A DNA stretch of 64,000 nt, taken from the NCBI RefSeq assembly GCF_014332515.1, contig NZ_VFSD01000011.1:109865-173864 (forward strand), given 5' to 3'. The notes under the pieces were generated by a model. The model saw only the letters and a program-made list of their open reading frames with translations. It was not told the origin of the DNA and searched no databases. This document shows positions 44,251 through 51,390 of the stretch, piece by piece. Every line of letters starts with the position of its first letter. The stretch's first letter is position 1. The position numbers and the translations under genes were made by a program. Origin of the DNA: Pontibacter beigongshangensis. GTDB lineage: Bacteria > Bacteroidota > Bacteroidia > Cytophagales > Hymenobacteraceae.

Positions 44251-45177
44251 TTATAATTTAGATTTGATCTTGAAAATGGGGATATGGTGAAATTTATCCC
44301 TATAAATATCGCCTTTTGCCAGTTCTCCAGGCTGGAAATTCCTTGATGTTAAATCTGTTCCAAACTCAGTGTTAAAAGCATTAGCTATTTGATTCGCTGA
44401 AAGGACAAGTTTTAGATATCCCTTCTTTTTTAACTCAGAACATAAAGCTTGTAAAGTCCTGCCTTTAGGTTCTTCTAACCATTGGCCTGTATCTGAAATG
44501 TATTCTGAAATAGTATTTAAAATAATATCTGCCTGTTCTTTATCTATAAATAAATCTTTCCAAGTATAGTTTACATGACTACTCATCAACTCTTCTACAA
44601 TTTTAGGCATACTCTCAGAGTTAATTTTCAAGCCTGGTTCACTATTCTTAGATTCTTGCTGCCCTTTAAACCAAACAAGCCATTTGTAGAAGTTAGACCT
44701 TAAAATATATCTAAAAGGAGCTTTTTGTTCTTTCTCAAATTCTATCCCTGCATCATCAAGATCTGTAGTGAAATGAAAAACAAAAATTTCCATTTGTTTA
44801 CTATCAACCGTTGCTGATAAGTAGGTGTCTACTTCTGATTTTGTTAGCTCAAATCTACCATCATATCCAGTATTTAGTGCACTTGTAATTATTTCCTCAT
44901 GTTCAGACCTTATTGTGTCTAGGATATGCTTATAACCACTAATATTATAGTCTAAGAATTCCTCTTTTAATAGACTTTCATTATACTCTTCTAAAAAATT
45001 GCGTTTTAAGGCATCAAAAGCTATATCCAGATAATATAAAAAGGCTTTATGCTGCTGTGTTGCAATTTTCCCAAAGTCTTCCTCACTAATTTCTTTCTTA
45101 AGGAACAATGAAATAAGGTTAAAAGGCTCTATTTTTCCATTTGCCCAATCCTGATAGGTATACTTTGCTATATCCAT
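44251..45177 (-). CDS. Hypothetical element protein (308 aa) next to the integrase
   Basis: Not recognised. Starts 2 nt after the integrase stop, so it is almost certainly co-transcribed with it. Residues 1-130 are helical and acidic. A middle part (about 155-175) is YILRSNFYKWLVWFKGQQ. Residues 235-300 look like a winged-helix region (RTLQALCSELKKKGYLKLVLSANQIANAFNTEFGTD). Proteins of this kind accompany integrases in Bacteroidota elements (RteC-like regulators are one possibility), but I cannot place it in a named family. Confidence 0.65.
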   Translation of the reverse strand: MDIAKYTYQDWANGKIEPFNLISLFLKKEISEEDFGKIATQQHKAFLYYLDIAFDALKRNFLEEYNESLLKEEFLDYNISGYKHILDTIRSEHEEIITSALNTGYDGRFELTKSEVDTYLSATVDSKQMEIFVFHFTTDLDDAGIEFEKEQKAPFRYILRSNFYKWLVWFKGQQESKNSEPGLKINSESMPKIVEELMSSHVNYTWKDLFIDKEQADIILNTISEYISDTGQWLEEPKGRTLQALCSELKKKGYLKLVLSANQIANAFNTEFGTDLTSRNFQPGELAKGDIYRDKFHHIPIFKIKSKL

Positions 45178-45179
45178 AT

Positions 45180-46268
45180 CTAGAAATTCAAGTCCGGTAA
45201 AGCGTTTACAGCCTGTGTCTTTCTCTCATCTGCTATGCTGAGGTACTTCTGAGTGTGCTGTATAGAAGTGTGCCCTAAGAGCTTAGAAAGGGTTTTAATG
45301 TCATAACCTAAGAGTAGGATATTGGTAGCAAAGGAATGGCGGGCACTGTGCCATGTTATGCGCTTATCTATGCCCGCCCGCTTTACCCAATTCTTTATAG
45401 TTTTGGCTGAGCCTTCAAAAGAGGGTAAAGGAAATACAAGGTCTTTGCCATTACCCCGCTCCCCTATAAGGGCTATGGCATTCTTATTGAGACTAAGGCG
45501 GTTTACCTCCTGTGTCTTATTCTGCTTAATGGCAAGCTCAGTACCGCTTATATCCTGCCATTGCAGGGCTTTTATATCTCCAAACCTTAAACCGGTATTG
45601 CAGGAAAATAGAAAGGCTCTTTTTATTACCTCGTTGCCACATGAGGTTTTGTAAAGCAGGCTTACCTCCTCCAGGCTCAGCACACCTTTATTCATGCCCC
45701 CGCCTTTGAACTTCAGGTTTTCAGGCAGCGGGCTTTTGGAAAACAGATTTTCCCTAATGGCATGCTTTACTACTTTCTTAAAGCGGTTATAGTAGGTCTG
45801 TGGGCCTTCACCTGTTAGCTTTGCCTCTAGGTAATCTTTGTAGCCTAGAATCAGGTTTTGGGTAAGATCTTTACAGGATAGCTTTTCTTTGCCGTGTGCC
45901 TCCTTCAGGTAGGTTTTAAATTTGTTCAGGCTGGCAGACAGAACCCTGTTATCAGCTTTGGTGTAGGTCGTGATGTAAGCCTGATAGAACTTTATAAAAT
46001 CGGTTGAGCTTAGGCTCTTTGATTGCAGGTCAAAATTTCCCAGCAGTACCTCCTCTGTTCTTTTGGCCTTTATCCTTTGTGCAAGTTCTAAAGTAGCCTG
46101 ATTAGACTGTTTGTCTAAGGCTGTTTTAGGCTTATCCATTAAATAGAGCTTTAAAAACTCATACTGCCTTTCCCCTGCATTGTAGTAATCCAGGTACAGG
46201 CTCAGGTTTCCATTAGTCAGCTTTTTCTCTCTAAGCCTTACAGGTTCTTTTGTGGCTTTCTTTTTCAC
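45180..46268 (-). CDS. Tyrosine recombinase (integrase) of the element
   Basis: 362 residues with an N-terminal arm-binding region (RLREKKLTNGNLSLYLDYYNAGERQYEFLKLYL), a SAM-like core-binding domain (about 85-180) and the catalytic domain. All catalytic residues are visible: Arg228 (NTGLRFGD), His307 and Arg310 (WHSARHSF), His333 (LLGHTS) and Tyr342 (QKYLSI). It lies beside attR, as expected for an element integrating at a tRNA 3' end, and probably catalyses recombination between attP and the tRNA-Leu attB. Confidence 0.96.
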   Translation of the reverse strand: MKKKATKEPVRLREKKLTNGNLSLYLDYYNAGERQYEFLKLYLMDKPKTALDKQSNQATLELAQRIKAKRTEEVLLGNFDLQSKSLSSTDFIKFYQAYITTYTKADNRVLSASLNKFKTYLKEAHGKEKLSCKDLTQNLILGYKDYLEAKLTGEGPQTYYNRFKKVVKHAIRENLFSKSPLPENLKFKGGGMNKGVLSLEEVSLLYKTSCGNEVIKRAFLFSCNTGLRFGDIKALQWQDISGTELAIKQNKTQEVNRLSLNKNAIALIGERGNGKDLVFPLPSFEGSAKTIKNWVKRAGIDKRITWHSARHSFATNILLLGYDIKTLSKLLGHTSIQHTQKYLSIADERKTQAVNALPDLNF

Positions 46269-46333
46269 TTGCTATGCTTTTGTATTCACTTGTTATCAAA
46301 TATAATAAAATAGTTGATAGGCTATGTTACCCG

Positions 46334-46364
46334 AGTAACAAACGAGTAACAAAAAGTAACAAAA
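46334..46364 (+). promoter_or_regulatory. Candidate integrase arm sites, right end
   Basis: Three near-tandem sites AGTAACAAAC, AGTAACAAAA and AGTAACAAAA, with 10-11-bp spacing. They are the same motif and strand as at the left end (38547-38585). Confidence 0.65.
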
Positions 46365-46403
46365 CATGAGCTAAACAAAGGAAAGTAAGAAAGGGCTGAA
46401 AAT

Positions 46404-46443
46404 GAAAAAACCCGCTCAAACAGTGTTTAAAGCGGGTTTTTCT
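46404..46443 (-). terminator. Element-borne terminator next to attR
   Basis: AAAAAACCCGCT pairs with AGCGGGTTTTTT-like AGCGGGTTTTTC, about 14-nt loop, A run on the left and T run on the right, so it works in both directions. It now ends the tRNA-Leu transcript (and possibly others) in place of the displaced hairpin at 38418-38466. Confidence 0.8.
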
Positions 46444-46470
46444 TTTCTGTTGGTTTCCCTTTTTGAGGGG

Positions 46471-46488
46471 TTCTGTACCAGGAGCGGG
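46471..46488. other. attR, overlapping the tRNA-Leu 3' end
   Basis: Second copy of TTCTGTACCAGGAGCGGG. Bases 46476-46488 are the tRNA acceptor stem and part of the T arm, so the integrated copy keeps the tRNA intact. Confidence 0.9.
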
Positions 46489-46559
46489 AATCGAACCCGC
46501 ACGAGCTTGCGCTCACAAGATTTTAAGTCTTGCGTGTCTACCAGTTCCACCATCCCGGC
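46476..46559 (-). tRNA. tRNA-Leu (anticodon UAA)
   Basis: 84 nt. The acceptor stem GCCGGGA pairs with TCCTGGT (two G-U pairs). The anticodon stem CAAGA/TCTTG holds loop CTTAAAA, giving UAA. A long variable arm (GTGAGCGCAAGCTC) fits a class II leucine tRNA, and the T arm is GCGGGTTCGATTCCCGC. CCA is not encoded. It serves as the integration site of the 8-kb element. Confidence 0.95.
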
Positions 46560-46600
46560 AGCCATTCGGAGCAAGGTCCGAAGTGGTTTCCTTAAAAAAC

Positions 46601-46627
46601 AAAGACGTTGTTCAGCACAACGTCTTT
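46601..46627 (-). terminator. Hairpin between the two tRNA genes
   Basis: Perfect 11-bp stem AAAGACGTTGT/ACAACGTCTTT around a five-base loop, just downstream of minus-strand tRNA-Gly. Confidence 0.75.
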
Positions 46628-46644
46628 ATCTTACATTTTACTTG

Positions 46645-46717
46645 AGCGGGAGACGAGGTTCGAACTCGCGACCTCGACCTTGGCAAGGTCGCGCTCTACC
46701 AACTGAGCTACTCCCGC
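46645..46717 (-). tRNA. tRNA-Gly (anticodon GCC)
   Basis: 73 nt. Acceptor stem GCGGGAG/CTCCCGC, D arm AGCTCAGTTGGTAGAGC, anticodon loop with GCC between GACCT and AGGTC, T arm GCGAGTTCGAACCTCGT-like. No CCA encoded. Confidence 0.96.
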
Positions 46718-46889
46718 TTTTAGTCATTTCCTAAACCGTTCTAATGATTTAGTGATGCAAAGATATAGACAAAATCTCACTTGTCAAGAGTCTGGGCAAA
46801 AAATTTCTTCACTTTTTCGTTTTTCGCTGATTTTCAGGAAGAAAAATTTAGCGACACCGCCATTACCTTGCCTCCACCAGGTAGCAAGG

Positions 46890-46920
46890 CAAATTATTCT
46901 AATGAAATCGGCCTTCTAGT
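46890..46920 (-). repeat. R element copy 16 (reverse, truncated)
   Basis: Only the end half remains: minus-strand AAGGCCGATTTCATTAGAAT running into AATTTGC. The CAG arm is lost. Confidence 0.6.
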
Positions 46921-47133
46921 GAGATTTTAGATGCTAGCTTTATTACCTGAATCGGGACATGAAGAGGCTTCACCAAATCCAAAACTAGAAATACAAAATT
47001 AGAATTCTCGAAATAGGATCGTACTGCCCCTTACAGATGCATTTCCGGGCCTTTTTCAGCTGGAAGCTGCTGAAGCGGTTCTGACAGCTTCAGCTAGCAG
47101 GCCGCCCATAATTACTAATCTGGCGCAGCCTGT

Positions 47134-47172
47134 CAATTATTCTAATGAAAAAGGCCTTCCAGGGCTTGCTTG
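47134..47172 (-). repeat. R element copy 17 (reverse)
   Basis: Minus-strand reading: CCCTGGAAGGCC core and end TTTCATTAGAATAATTG, 23 nt downstream of the mutS stop in the gene's sense direction. Confidence 0.75.
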
Positions 47173-47194
47173 TGCCTGAAATGCCTTGCCTCTG

Positions 47195-49828
47195 TTACCG
47201 TACCTTGTCTTTCTTCTTCTTATCCAGCAGCAGCTTGAGCTCATTTAGCTTCAGGAGCGCCTCTACCGGGGTTATGGTGTTTATGTCGAGCTGCTCCACC
47301 GTTTCCTTCAGGCGCTGCAGCTGCGGGTCCTGGGCCTCGAACATGCTGAGCTGGTAGCTGCTCTTGGGCAGGGCCTGCATGTCGGGCTGCTGCTCGGGGT
47401 GCGAGATCTTGTCCTGCTCCAGGTGATGCATGATCTCGTTGGCCCGAAGCACCACGCTGTTGGGCATACCGGCCATCTGCGCCACATGAATACCAAAGCT
47501 GTGCTCACTGCCGCCCTCCACGAGCTTGCGCATAAACAGGATCTTGCCGTTCGCCTCCTTCACCGACACATTGTAGTTCTTCACACGCGGCAAGTCTTCG
47601 GCCAGCTGGTTGAGTTCGTGGTAATGCGTGGCAAACAAGGTCTTGCCTTTGCATTTGGGGTGATTGTGCAGGTGCTCCACAATGGCCCAGGCAATGGAAA
47701 TACCATCGTAGGTGCTGGTGCCTCGGCCGATCTCGTCCATCAGCACCAGGCTGCGGTCCGAGAGGTTGTTCAGGATGCTGGCTGTCTCCGTCATCTCCAC
47801 CATAAACGTAGACTCGCCTTTGGAAAGGTTATCGGAAGCCCCCACGCGTGTAAAGATCTTATCGATAATACCTAAAGTAGCTGCCTCTGCAGGTACAAAA
47901 GAACCGATCTGGGCCATCAGCACGATCAGGGCTGTCTGGCGCAGCAGGGCGCTTTTTCCGGCCATGTTAGGCCCCGTAATAATAATGATCTGCTGCACCT
48001 CGTTGTCGAGGTAAATATCGTTGGGCACGTAGCTCTCGCCCAGCGGCAGCTGCTTCTCTATCACCGGGTGGCGACCTTTTTTGATGTCAAGCACGTGTGC
48101 TTCGCTTACCTCGGGCTTCACGTAGTTATTTGTTAACGCGATGCTGGCAAAGGAGCTAAGGCAGTCGATGATGCCGACCACACGGGCATTCTGCTGTACC
48201 TGCGCCACAAAGTCCACGGCGTAGAGCACCAGTTCGTTAAAAAGGCTGAACTCGATGGTGTAGATGCGTTCCTCGGCATTCAGAATCTTCTCCTCATAGG
48301 TTTTGAGTTCTTCGGTGATGTAGCGTTCTGCGTTCACCAGTGTCTGCTTCCGTATCCAGGAGGCGGGCACCTTGTCCTTGTGTGCGTGTGTTACTTCCAG
48401 GTAGTAGCCGAACACTTTGTTGTAAGCTATTTTTAGGGAGCTGATGCCGGTGTTCTTCATCTCGCGCTGCTGCAGTTGCGCCAGGTAATCTTTGCCCGAG
48501 AAAGCGATGGCCCGCAGCTCGTCCAGCTCCTCGTGCACCCCTTCGTTGATCATGTTGCCCTGGTTGGTGAGCATCGGGGCATCGGGGCGCAGTATTTTCT
48601 TGATCTCCTGCCGCAGCCCGTCGCAGGGGGCTAATTGGGCGGCCAGCTTCTGCAGGGCGGGGATATCGCTCATGGCGAGGCTTTGCTGGATCGGCTCAAT
48701 GGCATCGAGGGCTTTTACCAGTTGCATCAGCTCCCGGGGGTTTACGCGGCGCACGGCCACCTTCGAGATCAGGCGTTCCAGGTCGTTTATCTGCTTCAGG
48801 TGGTGCGTCAGTTCGCCCAGCAGTTCGCTGTGCTGCGTCAGCGCCTCCACGGTGTTGAGGCGGCGTTTTATCTGGGCTACATCCTTCAGCGGCAGCACCA
48901 CCCACTTCTTCATCAGCCTCGCCCCCATTGGCGTCACGGTCTGGTCGAGCACCTGAATGAGCGGCACCCCCTCCTGATGCTGCGTAAAAATCAGTTCCAG
49001 GTTACGTACTGTAAATCGGTCGAGCCACACGTACTTGTCTTCTTCGAGGCGGGAGAGGGTGGCGATGTGGCTGACTTCCTTGTGGTGCGTTTCAGAAAGA
49101 TAATGCAAAATAGCACCTGCCGAGATAATAGCTGCCGACATGCCTTCCACTCCAAAGCCTTTGAGCGAGGTGGTGCCGAAGTGGCGGGTCAGCGACTCGT
49201 AGGCAAAGTCGTGACTGAACACCCACTCCTCCAGCGCATAGTAGCGGAAGTCGGGGCCGTAGTTCTCAAAAAAGGTCTCTTTCTCGCGTTTGCAGAACAA
49301 CACTTCGGCCGGAGAGAAACTCTGCAGCAGCTTCCCGATGTAGCTTTTATCGCCCTGGGCGGTCATATACTCGCCGGTAGAAATATCGAGGAAGGAGATG
49401 CCGGTTTCGTTTTTGCCGAAATGGATGGCCGCCAGGTAGTTATTGCTGCGCCGCTCCAGCACCTGATCGTTAAACGACACGCCGGGTGTTACCAGCTCCG
49501 TTACGCCCCGCTTCACAATGCCTTTCACCGACTTCGGATCTTCTAGCTGGTCGCAGATGGCTACGCGCTCGCCCGCCCGCACCAGCTTGGGCAGGTAGGT
49601 ATCGAGGGAGTGGTGCGGGAAACCGGCCAGCGCCGTTTCGGAGGCAGAGCCGTTACCGCGCTTGGTGAGCACAATGTCGAGAATTTTACTGGCCCGGATG
49701 GCATCTTCGCCAAAGGTCTCGTAAAAATCGCCTACCCTGAAGAGCAGCAGCGCGCCCGGATGCTTCGCCTTAATGGCGTTGTACTGCTTCATCAGCGGGG
49801 TTACGGTACTGTTATCTCCACCTTTCAT
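47195..49828 (-). CDS. mutS: DNA mismatch repair protein MutS
   Basis: 877 residues from the ATG at 49828. An upstream in-frame ATG (49876) would add 16 residues encoded by low-complexity TTGATTG repeats. Domain I begins TPLMKQYNAIKAKHPGALLLFRVGDFYETFGEDA, with the mismatch-binding Phe-x-Glu in DFYE. The ATPase domain has Walker A GPNMAGKS, Walker B VLMDEIGRGT and the signature STF-MVEMTE region. The C-terminus is the MutL-interaction/tetramer part (ISPVEALLKLNELK-like TPVEALLKLNELKLLL). It recognises mismatches and recruits MutL. Confidence 0.97.
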   Translation of the reverse strand: MKGGDNSTVTPLMKQYNAIKAKHPGALLLFRVGDFYETFGEDAIRASKILDIVLTKRGNGSASETALAGFPHHSLDTYLPKLVRAGERVAICDQLEDPKSVKGIVKRGVTELVTPGVSFNDQVLERRSNNYLAAIHFGKNETGISFLDISTGEYMTAQGDKSYIGKLLQSFSPAEVLFCKREKETFFENYGPDFRYYALEEWVFSHDFAYESLTRHFGTTSLKGFGVEGMSAAIISAGAILHYLSETHHKEVSHIATLSRLEEDKYVWLDRFTVRNLELIFTQHQEGVPLIQVLDQTVTPMGARLMKKWVVLPLKDVAQIKRRLNTVEALTQHSELLGELTHHLKQINDLERLISKVAVRRVNPRELMQLVKALDAIEPIQQSLAMSDIPALQKLAAQLAPCDGLRQEIKKILRPDAPMLTNQGNMINEGVHEELDELRAIAFSGKDYLAQLQQREMKNTGISSLKIAYNKVFGYYLEVTHAHKDKVPASWIRKQTLVNAERYITEELKTYEEKILNAEERIYTIEFSLFNELVLYAVDFVAQVQQNARVVGIIDCLSSFASIALTNNYVKPEVSEAHVLDIKKGRHPVIEKQLPLGESYVPNDIYLDNEVQQIIIITGPNMAGKSALLRQTALIVLMAQIGSFVPAEAATLGIIDKIFTRVGASDNLSKGESTFMVEMTETASILNNLSDRSLVLMDEIGRGTSTYDGISIAWAIVEHLHNHPKCKGKTLFATHYHELNQLAEDLPRVKNYNVSVKEANGKILFMRKLVEGGSEHSFGIHVAQMAGMPNSVVLRANEIMHHLEQDKISHPEQQPDMQALPKSSYQLSMFEAQDPQLQRLKETVEQLDINTITPVEALLKLNELKLLLDKKKKDKVR

Positions 49829-49887
49829 GCGATTGATTGTTGGTTGTTGATTGATGATTGTTGGCTGCATTTGCACAGCTTAGCTTA

Positions 49888-49895
49888 CAAAGATA
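49888..49895 (-). promoter_or_regulatory. -7 promoter box of mutS
   Basis: TATCTTTG on the minus strand matches TAnnTTTG, placing a transcript start near 49880, close to the longer mutS frame. Confidence 0.5.
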
Positions 49896-49939
49896 ACAGG
49901 CTTACAGGAGCATCGGAATGAAATGAGGGGTTTTTGAGG

Positions 49940-50130
49940 GAAATTATTCGAATGAAAATGGTCTTCCGGAGGCGCTGCTCCTTCTGGTGCTGCTGCTTGT
50001 CTGAATCAGAATTTACAGCCTGGGCGACATGAGGAGAATTGAATTTTGACAGATGAGGTAGTTACAAAAGGAGCAGCAGCACCAGAAGGAGCAGAAAGCT
50101 CCGGAAGGCCATTTTCATTCGAATAATTTA
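49940..50130. repeat. R copies 18 and 19 as a long inverted repeat
   Basis: Left arm (49940-49998, reverse copy) and right arm (50063-50130, forward copy) are nearly perfect complements over about 58 bp: AAATTATTCGAATGAAAATGG, CTTCCGGAG, CTGCTCCTTCTGGTGCTG. They enclose about 64 bp. Here the TAAT ends point outward, the opposite arrangement to the composite elements. It fills the divergent gap between mutS and the methyltransferase gene. Confidence 0.8.
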
Positions 50131-50301
50131 TCAGTTGCCAGGCTGCTCCTTTTCCTTCCCTACAGGATTATGATTTCTCCCCTGTTCCCCTGACCTTTGC
50201 AGCATGTAGCTGTGCCAATGGCCGCTACATCGTTTATCAAAAAGAAGCCTCGTGTCTTACCTCTGGATACTCGTGTCTTCTAAAACCTGTGCCTTTTAAC
50301 C

Positions 50302-50832
50302 ATGCGAAAACTCTCGATGGAGGAACTCAACCGCGATTCGGTGGAGGACTTCCGAAGCAAAGAAAAACTGCCGCTCACGCTGATCCTGGACAATGTGCGC
50401 AGCCTCAATAACGTGGGCTCGGTGTTCCGGACAGCCGACGCCTTCATGGTGGAGAAGATTTACCTCTGCGGCATTACCGGCACGCCACCTCACCGCGACA
50501 TAGAGAAAACAGCGTTGGGTGCCACCGAATCAGTAGCATGGGAACATGTGCCCAATACTTTGGACCTGACCAGGCAGCTGCAGGCGCAGGGTTACAAGGT
50601 GGTGGCGGTGGAGCAGGCCGAGAACAGCACCAAGCTGCACGAGTTTGTGCCGGAGCCGGAGCAGCGCTATGCCTTTGTGCTGGGCAACGAGGTGTTTGGC
50701 GTGGAGCAGGAAGTAGTCAGCCTTTCGGATGTGGTGCTGGAGATTCCGCAGTTCGGGACCAAACACTCGCTTAACATATCGGTAGCCACTGGTGTGGTGG
50801 TGTGGGATTTTCTGAGCAAATCGATTTCCTGA
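50302..50832 (+). CDS. TrmH/SpoU-family RNA 2'-O-methyltransferase
   Basis: 176 residues, a single SPOUT domain. Motif 1: LILDNVRSLNNVGSVFRTADAF, with the catalytic-region Asn and Arg. Motif 2: FVLGNEVFGVEQEVVSLSD. Motif 3: LEIPQFGTKHSLNISVATGVVVWDF. The order and the trefoil-knot motifs are diagnostic. It methylates a ribose in tRNA or rRNA using S-adenosylmethionine. The exact target cannot be told; the short form without an N-terminal extension resembles TrmH-type tRNA enzymes. Divergent from mutS. Confidence 0.9.
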   Translation: MRKLSMEELNRDSVEDFRSKEKLPLTLILDNVRSLNNVGSVFRTADAFMVEKIYLCGITGTPPHRDIEKTALGATESVAWEHVPNTLDLTRQLQAQGYKVVAVEQAENSTKLHEFVPEPEQRYAFVLGNEVFGVEQEVVSLSDVVLEIPQFGTKHSLNISVATGVVVWDFLSKSIS

Positions 50833-50864
50833 TGCCTCAGCAGGATCGAAAGGTTGGTTTGTGT

Positions 50865-50914
50865 GCAGCAGCAGCGCTAAATGCCGCTGGAGGGGCTTTT
50901 TGATTAGAATAATT
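50865..50914 (+). repeat. R element copy 20 (forward)
   Basis: GCAGCAGCAGCGC arm, CGCTGGAGGGGC core and end TTGATTAGAATAATTC, 33 nt after the methyltransferase stop. Confidence 0.8.
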
Positions 50915-51009
50915 CCATCAAACCTAACAGGCAACCCCTTAGGAGCTTCTTGGGGCTGTCCACCCGCTTCTGTTGTGGGAGTCCGTAACGAAAAAACGAT
51001 TTTGGCTTT

Positions 51010-51060
51010 CGGATTATTTCAATGAAATCAGCCCTCCAGAGCCTAATTCGCCTGCTGCTG
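51010..51060 (-). repeat. R element copy 21 (reverse)
   Basis: Minus-strand CAGCAGCAGGCG arm, CTCTGGAGGGC core and end TTTCATTGAAATAATCC, paired with copy 20 about 95 bp away. Confidence 0.75.
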
Positions 51061-51390
51061 AACTGGCTTATACCCGCCCGAACTTAGCAGTGGGCACATC
51101 AAGCGTTTTTGCCCACGTGTCACGCCTGTCACTCAGGCCCTTCTAACCTTTACAGGCCCTGAGCGGCCCGCCACCAAAAACTATCACAAAAACCTGATAC
51201 GCTCGTTAAACTTATGGAGCGCTAAGCTGTCTTACTTACACAGGCTGAAGATCCAGCGGGCAGCATTTATTCCGAAACTGACCAGGTTTTGACCTTTTGC
51301 TGAACCAGAAACACCTTTTTTATTTAGCCACACCCTGCCCCTATTAGTAAAACTACAGCTCTCCCAGAGAGCTTTCTATTTTATGAAACT

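Larger units (their letters stand above)
38468..46488. mobile_element. 8.0-kb integrative element in tRNA-Leu(UAA)
   Basis: It is bounded by 18-bp direct repeats, one of which is the tRNA-Leu 3' end. Integrase, HTH, replication and unknown genes all run on the minus strand and are AT-rich. Both ends contain iterated GTAACAAA sites. Cargo on the plus strand is an MBOAT acyltransferase and a partner. No conjugation, capsid or relaxase genes of known type are seen, so it is at most mobilisable, or a phage-satellite-like island. Confidence 0.88.
46718..47194. other. Gene-free stretch with two R copies
   Basis: Of 477 bases, only R copies 16 and 17 and AT-rich DNA are seen. No reading frame or RNA gene is recognisable. 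Confidence 0.6.
50833..51390. other. Gene-free interval with an R pair
   Basis: R copies 20 and 21 form an inverted pair in the first 230 bp. The remaining about 330 bp up to the receptor gene shows no gene or clear promoter box. Confidence 0.6.

Noticed and set aside
46402..46734. Open frame across the two tRNA genes
   Set aside because: The DNA is fully explained by attR, a terminator and two minus-strand tRNAs.
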